64,000 nt of DNA from Turbatrix aceti (taxonomy: Eukaryota > Nematoda > Chromadorea > Rhabditida > Panagrolaimidae): the NCBI GenBank assembly GCA_963969345.1, contig OZ017770.1, positions 3,047,246 to 3,111,245 on the forward strand, written 5' to 3'. The notes below the pieces were generated by a model. The model was given only the letters and a program-made list of their open reading frames with translations, made no database searches and was not told the DNA's origin. Shown here piece by piece: positions 46,801 through 58,800 of the stretch; within the stretch, counting starts at the first letter, position 1, and each line of letters begins with the position of its first letter. Made by a program: the position numbers and the translations under genes.

Positions 46801-47376
46801 CAAAACAATGGCGTCATCTCCATCCCCCAGACGGTTCGTTGAATTTTCACTTACTTAGTTTTTAATCAACTTTTGGCTTTTAAAAATACCTTTCAGAATA
46901 AATTTGATGCAAAGACCAAAAATAGGTCATTGGATAATCTTCTGGATGACGCCACCGAACCCGGACTCTTGTCCAAGAAAAATGTCACGTTTTCCGATCA
47001 GCTGTTGGACGCAGATGAACCACTCGAAATGCCATCCACCCTTCTCATACATACCCAGTCGACTTACACAATTAGCTCAAGCCCACACGATGATGACCGA
47101 TACCGCAAAAGCTCGACTGCTAGTCTGCCGGCTAAACCCGAGCGTCGCAAGCTGAATGAGCTTGAAATTATGGAGCTACAGGCCCAGGAACGAGACTCGT
47201 TTGATTTCAAAAATCTCCGGGCTCAGCTGGAGCGTCGCGTATCCACTACTCCTCAAGATGAGCTGCAAGAATGGAAACAAAACAAGCAGCGAGAAGTTCG
47301 GGTCATGCTGCATGATAGCTCAAACGTTAAGCGGGCTATGAATAAGTGGCTGTCTATGGATAAAGCTAAGCGCTAA
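43888..47376 (+). CDS. MLCK/titin-type protein kinase with autoinhibitory segment and long disordered tail
   Basis: Nine exons (43888-43945, 43999-44095, 44164-44370, 44454-44795, 44849-45004, 45056-45194, 45253-46692, 46741-46833, 46897-47376) encode about 1003 residues. The kinase domain fills roughly residues 45-300: glycine loop GEGKFGKV, Lys in ELAAKCIR, HLDLKPEN catalytic loop, DFG in LIDFGLAQ, and AAPE. HLDLKPEN and GGELFDRVVEE are typical of the MLCK/titin/DAPK branch. The following basic amphipathic stretch (KLRNYVRNKNFRRL) matches the autoinhibitory, calmodulin-binding-type helix of MLCK and twitchin. The rest is Ser/Thr/Pro/Lys-rich, with blocks such as KKVIRRKK, and ends in a charged helical segment (EWKQNKQREVRVML). 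No Ig or FnIII domains are present, unlike twitchin or UNC-89. An earlier in-frame ATG at 43861 is the alternative start. Confidence 0.88.
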
Positions 47377-48605
47377 AAATTCTGCAAAAAAATAGCAGCG
47401 ACAAATTCAAAAAACAAACACATTACCCTTAGCCGCTTATACTTTTTGTCAAAACAATACTGCTTTAAGCTACTTTTTTTTCAAATCCAGCATACCAAAG
47501 GCGTTGTTACTGTAAATGGGTTCATGGCTCTTTTCAATATCCTTTTGTTTATTTTTTCACTTAGCGTACCTTTTATTACATTACGATATTGAAACATCAT
47601 TGGCTTTTGACAGAGTTGTACAGTTGATAATCTGTGGAAAAGTTTTCGTAGTATTCAAAAGAATCGGCTGTAATGGCAAGCACCACCGCTGACATGTGAG
47701 CATCGTGCATCTAAGCTACAAGTTCATTCGGAATTGCCTTGGATTATGTTTGTGCTTATATTTATTTAAAATGAAAGGTATTATTATGTTGGCTACGGGA
47801 TGAGGTGTGTGAAGAGTTTTTTTCTTCGACGTGGATATTTTGAGTTCTTTTTATGGAATGCGACCATATGCGTAGTTTTTTGGTATTAAAAAGGATATCT
47901 ATCAAAAGCGATGACTTAAATGAAGTCAGGCAAAAAAAATTGTTTGCAAATAATTCTTTTAAAAATAACAGATACTGCTTATCACAAAAGTAGTCTTAAA
48001 ATAAACAAGAATGTGAAGCCCTAAAGGTTTTAATCCACTTCGTATCCGAGCCCGAGCCCGTGCGTGACTGACTAACTTGGCCAGTATTTAGTTTTAGTTT
48101 GTTCATAGAGTCGACGCTTTACCAGGTACACAAAAACCTCGGATTGTAGTTAAATATGTGTGTCGTAGCAAATACGTAAGTCATACTACTTAGCATGCCG
48201 TAAAAGTGAACTTTAACCGCTAACAGCTTATCGGAATTCCGTTATCATACAAACCAACAAAGGGTAACATTTGATGTCGTTCTGGAAACTAAGTTAAGTA
48301 TTTCGCTACAACGCGTCCGATTATGCGGTGTTTGGCAATAACGTAACGGTAATTCATTTAGCACCCTTAATGACGCAACCGTGGAATTCCTTTATGTATG
48401 TCCTTTGCAAGTCTTTTGAGAGCTGGAGACAACAGTGTGGCATCTGCAATGAGCTGATGTAAATACCGCCTCCATGCACGTCTCAAAACAATTGAGGGAC
48501 AACCCAGAACGTGATGAAAAGCGTCAATAGGCCGTAGCCGGGATGCATCGTGAAGCTGGCGTGTTCGGATGTATGCGATTTCGTGTTTTTTTTTCAGAAT
48601 CGGAC
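47377..48605. other. Intergenic before the first IL-17 gene
   Basis: AT-rich spacer containing the kinase 3' UTR. From 48456 onward it is the duplicated upstream part of the IL-17 unit, ending in a TTTTTTTTTCAG acceptor-like site 8 nt before the ATG. Confidence 0.5.
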
Positions 48606-49270
48606 ATGTGGGTGGACATCCAATCTGCTGTATGCCTGGCTTGTGTTCTGTGCTGGACAGTTTTGCTGACAGAGTGAGTTTTTTTTCTCGCGCGACCACC
48701 GAACTTGACCGATTTTGGTTTCAGAAGCAGAGCAACGTCCAATGCGTTCGAGATAAAAGAGGAATGCTACAATCGCTACGCCAACAGCGACCACCACTCG
48801 AGTTTCTCCGACTGGGTGCACCGCAAGAACACCTCTCACTACTCCCCCATCATCCCCGCGTACCACCAGGCCCTGCTCAAGCTGCAGAGCGAGGGCTTCC
48901 GGCACGGCGAGCAGGTGACCTCCGGCGCTTCGTCCTGCAACCCCCGCAAAATGAGTGTGATCAGCTCGGAGACGCCGCTCAGAGAACGTGCCCTCTGCAA
49001 GTTCGAGTACATTCTCAATTACAACCCCAAGGTGAGTCACGGGGTTGTGTCGTCACGACTAACCGTATTCCCACGTTCAGAGAATACCTGCGGCCCTGAC
49101 TGAGGTCAAATGTTCATGCCCTCGTCCGTCTTCCAAGCTCGTCGGCAAGCGGATTTTTGAATGCGAGCCGCTTCGCTTCCAAATCCGAGTCCTGCTTTTT
49201 GATGATGAATGCAACACTTTTGCAGAGCACACTGAAACTATTGCCCTCGGATGTATTCCAGTAATTCAGG
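48456..49270 (+). repeat. Segmental duplicate, copy A (with 52454-53268)
   Basis: About 815 bp almost identical to 52454-53268, covering 150 bp of upstream DNA, exons 1-3 and introns 1-2 of the IL-17 gene. Only two exonic differences were noticed near the 3' end, both synonymous. Weaker similarity extends about 40 bp further left. Confidence 0.95.
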
Positions 49271-49385
49271 TCTGTAGATTTGTATCTACTTCCGGCTACA
49301 TCTGCAATATCCGTTTTAGGCGAATGTTAATACAGACAGCGATGCTGACATTTTCATCCCCATCAAAGCAGATGTGCCTCATTAA
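48606..49385 (+). CDS. Interleukin-17-like secreted cytokine, copy A
   Basis: Four exons (48606-48673, 48725-49031, 49081-49269, 49320-49385) encode 209 residues. A signal peptide ([15 protein letters not shown]) is followed by a polar region and the IL-17 cystine-knot-like fold: [20 protein letters not shown], then [22 protein letters not shown], and [12 protein letters not shown]. This matches the family pattern of a W/F-x-Y segment, Pro-x-x-Leu, CxC, V-P-V-like strand and a final GC-x-x-V. The exons are GC-rich with strong codon bias compared with flanking AT-rich DNA. Invertebrate IL-17 acts through IL-17 receptors in immunity and neuronal modulation (ILC-17 in C. elegans); function here is inferred. 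AATAAA at 49583-49588. Confidence 0.82.
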
Positions 49386-49616
49386 TTCCATTTATTGTGT
49401 AGTGGTTATCATCAGTCGTAGGGTTCATATCAACGCCAGTGCCTTGGGTCAGTGTTTCCAGACTACCTATTTCAATTCGCATCTCAATTATTTGCTCTTT
49501 CCTAGCAACGTAAACTTCACAACGATCTCACCGAAAATTAGAAACCCTTTACTTTATTTGTGCTTCTATACCGATTTTTTTAAATAAAGAACTGAGGAAA
49601 ACGCATTGCTGGTTGG

Positions 49617-50737
49617 CTAGACAGATATGTTTGAGGCATGGTAAGCGAGTTTCGGGCCCCAGTCAAGAGCAATCAACGGACGATGCGTAGACGGCAGTAA
49701 GACATGGGTATGAAAGCGACGTCCTTCGTGGAGATTGAAAAAGTCTATCCAGAGATCCTTGAAGTGAGGCGATCGCCAGGGGGTTAAGTAAGTACACCAG
49801 GACTTGGGAACCGAGTTGTAGTTGCCACGCTAAAAAAAAGTGCGTTGCAACACTTTTTAAAGGAAAAACAACAAAAAAAAACTCACGAGAATATCAATGT
49901 AAGTGATTTCGTTGGATATGAGGTAAAAGTTCCAAATGAACATGAGTCCGACGACGACGGAGATGATGAACGAGAGTAACGCACAGAAAAGTATACTTGA
50001 GGGAAAGAAATCTGGGCCAAAATTTTGACAGAAGTATGGTATCCATGGGACTGGCAACGCGCCGTAGCAAATGTGAGGATATCGATTCGCCTGGAGAAAA
50101 AAAATGACTCGTCGACGCTCTTCGTTTTCATCAAAACTGCTTACCGCGTAGTAGAATTGGTAGAATGGTTGAAACGAAAAGCAAGCCAAGACCGTGCATG
50201 CCAGCGAGAGAAAACCAAGAAACTGGAAAAAGTACCGATGATTTCCTGCTCCTACGCAGCGATTGATCCAAATGCAATGATGGTCCATGAGCACAACGCA
50301 TTCATCGCACATGCTGCAGTGATGAGTAATCGGCGACTTGTAGTTGTTACAGCGACGGCACTGCGGTTCACGGAATGAGTGTTGCGGTCTTCCCGATGGC
50401 GTACCAGCCGCCATGACAAAATTGAAGATAATATTAACACAGAAGTAGACGGCAAGGCAGGCGAGAAGCACCATGAAGATCAGATGCCAGCGTTGTGCGT
50501 AGAACGGCAAGATCACAGATACAACAATGAAGAGCACAAAGGAGATGAGCATAAATACCAGATATCGAAGCACCTAAAAAACAAGACGGGATACAATCCA
50601 GACATTATCTATAATGTAATAAAAAAACCAACCCTGCCAAAGCCGCGGCGTACAAATATATCTAGATAGTAAACAAAACAAAAAAACACTCGAGAAAAAC
50701 AACCCGGCAAGTAGCGTCGACATTTTCCCAATTCCAT
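49617..50737 (-). CDS. DHHC palmitoyltransferase, ZDHHC16-like
   Basis: Transfers palmitate to cysteines of membrane proteins. Five exons (50704-50737, 50633-50661, 50145-50573, 49887-50090, 49617-49829) give 302 residues. Helices flank the Cys-rich domain [20 protein letters not shown] followed by catalytic DHHC at 118-121, then the NHRYFF motif. The third and fourth exons are separated by a 54-nt GT-AG intron that is itself open and in frame, so retention would insert 18 residues ([18 protein letters not shown]) in a loop. The soluble tail has a GNYN..KSW block and VLLPSTHRP near the end, resembling ZDHHC16 (VLLPSSHLP). The gene lies antisense between the two IL-17 copies; its 3' end and that of copy A converge within about 230 bp. 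Confidence 0.88.
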
Positions 50738-52603
50738 TTTGAGATTCAGTTTTTACAAAATATCGGATCAATGACGAGATGAAGATGAAACCATTCTTGA
50801 AGAACAACGCACAACAATGGTGGAGTTCTTACAAGTGAAGACAAGTCAGTCGGAATGCGAAGCCAAGTAGAAAACAATAATCGCGCCAAGAGCATCCGAC
50901 TTTCATTTTTTGGTCGCTGAGTGAATTGTGCAAAATTCAATTATGAATGCTTGCTTGGCTATTTACCTAGAATACTTTTTATAGCATATGATATTTTTTC
51001 AACTACATTATGCATACATCCGCATTGCAATTTTTTTAGCATAAAAATATGCAGCTATTCTAAAGATGAGAACGTCTAACGAAATTAACAAATTAATTTG
51101 CAACACTAATTGGCATGCATCTCTTTTTTTCAAAAAAAATATTTATAAATCACAGCATTGCTGGATTTCACAAGATTGACTTCATTTTGTCTTTTGTATA
51201 ACGTATTACGTAGAATATGGAAAATATGCGTAAATACTAGTCATATCGTGTATTCATGTCATTGTTGTATTTACCTACACCACTACAAACTATTACACGT
51301 ACAATTCTTCAGTTATATTTTCTCAGGATATAGTACCATGTCCTTACGTATCAGAATCCCAGTGTAGACATGCCACCATGAACAGCGCACAACTCTATCC
51401 ATTAACGGCGCATGCGCATGTTATTATTTGTTAAATAAGCCCGCCGCTCTTATCCTGAACGCGTTAATGTTCTTACAACAATTTATTCTGTTTAAAACTG
51501 ATGTCACACAAATAAGGGGGAATTTTAGTTTAGTTAACAAATTTAAAATTACAAAAAGAGTGCAAAAAAGAGGGTGGAAAACGTTTACTGATAATGAAAA
51601 AATTTTTGCAACACCCACGTTTACGTAGAGAAACCCCTTCATGACGGATTATTGTTTAATCGTGACGATGCGTTATTGCGTTAGATGCGCCGTCGTCAAT
51701 ACGTGTCACTTATTTGTCCTAATTTAAAAAAAAATAATTTTAAACCACGTTAGTCCATAATTTTTGGTTCAAGAAAGAATGCAAATGACTGGTTTTGAAA
51801 AAAAGACCAAACATCTTTTTTATGAATCCTTGGGATTGAGGTTTTGCTATTCAAGACTTTTTATAATTTTTTCAGGCGGCTCTAGCTTTTAATGTTAATG
51901 AACAGCAAATCCTGATTTCTGGTACATCTTTTTTGATTCTCTAGCATAAGCCTCGCCTTTACTCTGATTATTTGAATGCGCGTGGCACAAAAAGCCTAAC
52001 CTTATTGTCAGGGACCATTACGTTATTCTGCCAACCTTACCATAACAACAGGTTGAGGGGACGTTGGCAGCTACGTCATAACCCGAGTTACGTTAAAGAA
52101 AATAGAATTACAAGAAAACACAAATTAGAATTAGAATTTAAATAGCGAGCGGTTATACCGATTTTGTTTCCATAATTTGTAAATAGGGGAATGTCCTAAT
52201 TGTCCTATTATCGTAAAGCGTACTTTTGGCATTGCAGAAAAGGCGTAGTACGCGTACACAAATTAAAGATGGAACTCAATTTTTTTTACCATATTAGTGA
52301 TGCCAATATTCTTATTTAAGGTCATTGTACATTTATAGTATAGTGTCTCAGAAATTGATCGATAACTAGATTTAAAAAGCCCCATTAGTGTACGATTATC
52401 GGATATCATTTTTTGAAATCGCTGGAGAGCCGTGTCGGCATCTGAAATGAGCGGATGTAAATACCGCCTCCATGCACGTCTCAAAACAATTGAGGGACAA
52501 CCCAGAACGTGATGAAAAGCGTCAATAGGCCGTAGCCGGGATGCATCGTGAAGCTGGCGTGTTCGGATGTATGCGATTTCGTGTTTTTTTTTCAGAATCG
52601 GAC
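50738..52603. other. Intergenic between the DHHC gene and IL-17 copy B
   Basis: AT-rich spacer with no supported exon. The last 150 bp belong to the IL-17 duplication. Confidence 0.5.
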
Positions 52604-53268
52604 ATGTGGGTGGACATCCAATCTGCTGTATGCCTGGCTTGTGTTCTGTGCTGGACAGTTTTGCTGACAGAGTGAGTTTTTTTTCTCGCGCGACCACCGA
52701 ACTTGACCGATTTTGGTTTCAGAAGCAGAGCAACGTCCAATGCGTTCGAGATAAAAGAGGAATGCTACAATCGCTACGCCAACAGCGACCACCACTCGAG
52801 TTTCTCCGACTGGGTGCACCGCAAGAACACCTCTCACTACTCCCCCATCATCCCCGCGTACCACCAGGCCCTGCTCAAGCTGCAGAGCGAGGGCTTCCGG
52901 CACGGCGAGCAGGTGACCTCCGGCGCTTCGTCCTGCAACCCCCGCAAAATGAGTGTGATCAGCTCGGAGACGCCGCTCAGAGAACGTGCCCTCTGCAAGT
53001 TCGAGTACATTCTCAATTACAACCCCAAGGTGAGTCACGGGGTTGTGTCGTCACGACTAACCGTATTCCCACGTTCAGAGAATACCTGCGGCCCTGACTG
53101 AGGTCAAATGTTCATGCCCTCGTCCGTCTTCCAAGCTCGTCGGCAAGCGCATTTTTGAATGCGAGCCGCTTCGCTTCCAAATCCGAGTCCTGCTTTTTGA
53201 TGATGAATGCAACACTTTTGCAGAGCACACTGAAACTATTGCCCTCGGATGCATTCCAGTAATTCAGG
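52454..53268 (+). repeat. Segmental duplicate, copy B (with 48456-49270)
   Basis: Direct-orientation partner of copy A at an offset of 3998 bp. Identity ends abruptly at the start of intron 3, whose sequence differs completely between copies. Confidence 0.95.
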
Positions 53269-53384
53269 TTTGACAAACTCTTACTTAATTCAGGCATTCA
53301 TTGCGGCATGAATTTCAGGCAAATGTCAACGCCGACAGCGATGCCGACATTTTCATTCCGATCAAAGCCGATGTGCCTGAATAA
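52604..53384 (+). CDS. Interleukin-17-like secreted cytokine, copy B
   Basis: Exons 52604-52671, 52723-53029, 53079-53267 and about 53319-53384, again 209 residues. The first three exons encode the same protein as copy A. The last exon differs by several mostly synonymous bases and two amino acids (Thr to Ala, and the final His to Glu), and the preceding intron is unrelated in sequence. Both copies appear intact with signal peptide and all IL-17 cysteines, so both are probably expressed. See copy A for fold assignment. Confidence 0.82.
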
Positions 53385-53969
53385 GGTTATGCAAATAAGC
53401 ATGAAATGTCGGCTGAAACGAGTAATTTTTCAAATGTTTACATATATTTGTTGTTCATTGTTTTTAACTTTATATTTCTCTTTGTTTTCTTATCAGTTAT
53501 AGTATACCAGTCGTTCAAGTGTTTATACAATAGATTGGCAAAATTATGGTAACAGAAAATAAATAAATTTATGGACAGAAGATATGCTAAGAAGGAGTCT
53601 ATGTCAGTGCTATTATAATATCATGCAACTTTAGCAAGACGGCATAATAATTTTTTTCACGTCATAATCAAGCATGGGCATTTAGCATAAATCAAAAGTC
53701 CCATGATATGCATAAAAAACAATGATTGCACCTCGAATCCTCAATGCGTTTTTTTGTCCAATGCTCAGGGTTCCCACAAAGAAAATTTTTTTTATGCTTG
53801 CGATTTGCGCTGCGCTTTTTTATAAGCATTCTTGATCGCTGTTTGTTTCCATTATCTCTATATTTCTGCTTCTTTACCAGTGCTAGATAACTCTCCGGTA
53901 GGTAGATTTGTATTCATAGGAACGAGTAGCTATGAATGAGCATGTTTTTCAGGATTCTACAGGAGTGCA

Positions 53970-55230
53970 ATGCGAGGTATCCTTTTTCAGTGGTTCAAAC
54001 GAGTGAATGTACGGCGAGTTGTGAGTTTGCAACTTGTTTTTCCCAGAATGTCTTTGTAGCGTGTTTTTTATGTTAATTTTAGGTCTTCAATAGAAACGTG
54101 AATGTGCCGTGTCTGTCGTCCAGGTGGCAGCGGTTCAACCCTCGTCGCGGCAATGTTCACCAAGTGCTTCTCTGCTCCGCTGGCTTTTCGCTCGGAACTT
54201 ACTTGCTTACTGACGAGGATATCAAACGCGAGTGTCAGATAATTGAGATGCAAGACGCGCAACACAAGAGTTCCGATGGCTGGGAACCGCTTGTCGAGGA
54301 AGGTGATCTCCGTGTGTATCGCCGACGCATTCCTGGAAAATACGAGTTATACGAATACAAGTGTTCGGGCACGTATTACGACATCTCGGCCAAGAACTTT
54401 GTTGACGCTCAGGTGGGTCGTGTGATGCTGTCTACGTTTTCATTAGAGTACAAGACAACGTTGTTAGCACATGCATTGCTAGATGGTAATATTATTATAT
54501 TATTTTTATCATTTTCGGGCAAACTGTATTACTTTTTTAATTAAGCGAGCTCTGACTTTTTTTTGTTCTTTGTATGTAGGCTCACTGCAAGAAAAAGGGG
54601 GGCGGCAACATTTGGACTGTTAACTCAATATTCTCCCGGAAATACAAAGTAAGGTGTTGGTCAAGCACGTCACTAATTGCATTTCCTCTTTTTTTCGTTG
54701 TGTGCCTAATTTGTCTCGGTACACCACAAATGTTTGAGAATGACATAATTGCAGTATAACGTGGAGTATCGGCGCAAGTGGGATAGCAATGTTCAGAATT
54801 TGGAAGTCGTGGAAGACTTTCCCGAATCCGATACTCAGATCATTCGATGGGTTGCAAAATTTCCCTATCCAATGTATCCTCGGCTTTACATCTACGCTCG
54901 CCGCCGCCTCTTTGACGAAGAAAACCATAAAGTGGCCATGTGCAGCTACGCCCTGAGCGAAAATGACTATCCCGATGACAGCGGACTTGTACGCGTCACG
55001 GTCTACCGCTCCAGTATGATTGTTCAGGCACACAAGTCATACGAAGAGGTTTATCTTAGGTTTCTAGAAAAGTTTTATAATGCAACGTTTTTCAGAACGG
55101 TCTTGACTACGTTCTTACATACTGTGATGATCCAAACGCAAGCATTCCGAAGGTTGCGTACAACTGGATCGTGAACCGCGGTGGCCCATACTTCCTTCAG
55201 CAAGTCCATAAAGCAGCCAAAGCTCTCTGA
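53970..55230 (+). CDS. stard7: STARD7-like START-domain lipid transfer protein
   Basis: STARD7 carries phosphatidylcholine to mitochondria. Core exons 53970-54020, 54083-54412, 54755-55048 and 55096-55230 give 269 residues. A basic N-terminus (MRGILFQWFKRVNVRR) looks like a mitochondrial leader, followed by a hydrophobic stretch near VLLCSAGFSLGTYLL. The START domain shows the subfamily features VEYRRKWDSNV, IRWVAKFPYPMYPRLYIYAR, and NGLDYVLTYCDDP. A further 69-nt exon-like segment (54580-54648), with good splice sites and matching phase, would insert 23 residues between DAQ and YNVEYRRK, where STARD7 relatives have none; it is left out of the main model. AATAAA at 55296-55301. Confidence 0.92.
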
Positions 55231-55888
55231 ATACGATGCTTCTTCGTCTTGTTTGTTTGTTGTTGTGTTTGGTTAGGTCTCATAGAGATAGACTGAATAA
55301 ATGTATTAAAAACTTATATGTGAAGTAATATGCTAGGTAATTAGCTACTCGAAAATCTTTCATCAGTTTGTATCCACGTCTCTGGCAGACGTTTGAGATA
55401 CAACAGTCGATACAAACAAGGCAACCGACACCCACGTACTCAAAAGTTTGTTGACGCACAATGATTCTATAATTCATGTAGTAATATATTTTGGAGCAAA
55501 AAATCATTGAGTAATTTTTATAGCGCTCCAGACATTATTAATTGGTGTTTAAATGTCGGAAATTAATCTGTTTGTGTCAAAAGGCTTGAGTGGTAAGTTT
55601 ATTAACATTGCATCAAACAATTAACCAAAGATTATAAAAATGGATTTTGTGCCAATATAATAAATAACGCTGCGATTATCACAGTATTGAAAAAAAGAAC
55701 AACTTTGCACAAGTATTGCAGTGCCACTGGATTGAAATCATTTAGACGTAACCCAACAAAAAAAAGACAGTTAAATCCAACACCAAGAGATGCGACACTT
55801 TTTCAATAAATACCAAATATCGTATAATAGTTAAGGTGATAAGAGTAAATGTAATTTAAAGTACATCACAACAGCTGAGAGTTTGCGA
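55231..55888. other. Intergenic, convergent 3' ends
   Basis: Spacer between the STARD7 and ETS-factor stop codons holding both 3' UTRs. Nothing else seen. Confidence 0.5.
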
Positions 55889-58800
55889 CTAAACCTCGAG
55901 TTTAGGTGACATGAAAGCAGACGGGCGAGTTGGACTGTCGCCGGAGGAATCAAAGCCATCGTCGGATTGTCCGGATGAGTGATCAGAAAATGACGCATCG
56001 TTTGGATGGAATGCCTCGCGGGGTACGTCAACAAACTGATATACGAGACGTTGTCCTTCGACTTTCTGCAGAATTCCTCGTTGGTAGTAGTACCTGCAAT
56101 AACAGAAAAAATGTTTACTGGTCATTAAACATGTTTGATCACCTTAATGCGCGTCCCATCGTTTCGTAGTTCATTCCGGGTTTGTTCTTGTGCAAACCCC
56201 AGAGGCGGCTTACGACTTTACTGTCGACAAATTTGAAAATGCCTTTGCTATGATCCAGCCATTTGATATACTTGGGCGAGAATTCTTTGTCTTGAAGTAG
56301 CCGCAACAAAAATTCCCACAAATACGTTACGTGACCTGCAAAAAAAAATATTCTAAAAATCCCCAAGGAACAAAAAACAACACGAACAAAAAGTCCGCAT
56401 ACAATCATTGTGCGGAGTTTTTTTTCAATGAAATGAAGTCAAAGAACACAGACCTCCGTCACGACTTCGACGTCGAGCGCTGCAGTTGAAGTTGTTATTC
56501 AGACTCGAAGTGGTAGCCGCGGGCTCGCTGAATCTCCGCGAGGTATCAAAGTTCACCGAAGAAGGCAGGTATGGATGGTGACGGTTGGCGTTCGGGAACA
56601 ACCAGTCCAAGAACAAGGAATTGGTGTTCGCTGAGACGGAAGCAGCCGAGTTGATCGAGTTCAAAAATGCTTGACCACTGCTCGGGGTCGTGACGTTGGG
56701 GATACTGGTTGGCACCTGAGACAGGTTGACGGAAGCGTCGCTGGATGGAGGAGTACGGACGCTTTCCGTGTTTGGAAGACCGGGAATTGTTCCATGAGTG
56801 GAAACTGGAGGAGGGGGAGGAATTGGGGCCGCTGCGGCAGACTTTGCGGCATCGGCAATAAAGTTGGAGAAGGTGTTGACGGCGGCGTTGTTGTTCTGCG
56901 AAAGCGCCCACTGTGGATACAGCAAGGCAGCAGACAGCCAAGGATTCAGAAGTTTGTTGACACCCAGTGGATCTATAATTCATGTTGTAATATATTTTTC
57001 AGCGTTGTCCCCTTCCCTCTTTTTTTCTACAAAAATATTTCGTAAGCATGCAAGGAAATTTCACGTCATCTGTGCAAAATATTTTTTTGTACATATAACC
57101 CAAGTCTCGAGCCATCACGGTCACTTAGCGAAATCTGTTTACTTTTCTTTTGAATATCATTAAAAAAATGTGTTTGGTCTCGTCACTACCATTGGTCAAC
57201 ACACGCGTCCTCCTTGCCCCGGGGCAAGTTGGTTTTGTTGAACAAAGCTTTTGGCTTCACCACGTTACTGTACAAATCAGTGTCAACTCTCGTGACGCGA
57301 GTGAATGCTCCCCCTCTCCCCTCCCTCCCGAGTGTGCTTATACATTTCTATGAGGAAAAACGATAACATACAAAAAAGAATGACCCTCTGAATGCTTGCT
57401 TACGTTTCGCGGACGTGAAATGGAAAGTCACGACACCGGACTTTCACCCGCTCTCCCCTCCAACAGACGCAACGCAAAAAGCAAACAATACAAAAGAGCG
57501 AAAGCAATGTATGTAAAAGAAGAACAAAAATACAGAGCGCAAAGAAATTTGATGCACGTACGTTGCGTCGACGATGTCATCAACGAACGGCTGGTGCTGA
57601 CCACTATCCTGCTAGAGTCCACGAGACGCGCGTGTGCAGGGCTGACATCAATTGCCTCGATCCGTAATAAACAAACAATGAAAGAGAAATGCGCAGCATA
57701 TTAAAACTTCCTAAGCCGCGTGCGCCCCCTGTGTTTTGAAGTTATCAAAAAGCACCAACCGTATATTTTGCAAATTTTCGAATTTTGTTGGGGACATGCG
57801 ATTTCAAATCCCATGATGCGAAAAAACAGCTACCAGAATTTTTCGGATTCTTTTCCCGTAAAACTTCGGCAGCAAGATATTGCGGATAGAAAGCTTATTC
57901 CGGGGGAATGTGACAAAAAAACGATTGCCAGACAAGTTTTTAGCGGATATGAATGCATTGAAGAGTGCAAAGCAGATGGGAGCCGGTCGACACAACAACG
58001 ACACCGGTTAGTCTGAACCAAAGAAAACATCGTTATCATGAATGAATAAGCAGAATCCCCGTCGCGCAACACGTTTTTAACGTATATCAGTGAAACTTCC
58101 CATCGCATGTGTTTTTTTTATGTCACGCATTGTACTCACCTTTCGAAGAAGCGTCGGTTGTTCCGGATGGCGCGGCAGCGGACACAGGAGGTGTCGGAAG
58201 TACAACAGGTGGCGCTGGAGGTCCGTATATGTTTGCATTCATCCAGGGCCACTGAAAGGGTGTCTGCGTCGGTTGAGGAGCAGCAAAGGTGTTGACTGGT
58301 TGCTGGAGATGGGCTACAGAAGAGGATGCAACCGTCGCTGCTACAAAGGCCGCCGCTTTGGCAGTCAAAGCATCGTTAGCGCTTCCTTTCATGTCGGTAA
58401 TTGAACTCGAAGTTGTCGCAACATTGACATTGTCGCCGGAAAGTTCGTGTGAATCCGGACCTAACCCGGAGTCAGGACTCGAAGATGTTGACGGATTCTT
58501 GACCAGACAGGAACCATGAAGTTCTGCTGATCGGCCAAATAGTTTTTGAAAAAGTGCCAGTTGTTGTTGGGCTGAGGCGTTGGGCAGAGTAGATGCAGCA
58601 GACACCTTAAAAACAAAAGTTTGTAAGCGTCAATTAGGAAAACACCATATGTCAAGAAAGGAAATAACAAATGAGTTACGGTAGCCCAAAAAAAGTTATT
58701 TTTAAAGAAAACTCACAGATAAATTATCAACCACATTTGCTTGGTTTCTATTAATTGTTTCATTGTTCAGCAGAGACACCGCGGACCACAGGCATGCAGG

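Noticed and set aside
48569..49099. Plus-strand 176-codon frame rich in Pro/Arg, repeated at 52567-53097
   Set aside because: Reads the IL-17 exons in the wrong frame; the correct frame gives a signal peptide and the IL-17 cysteines.
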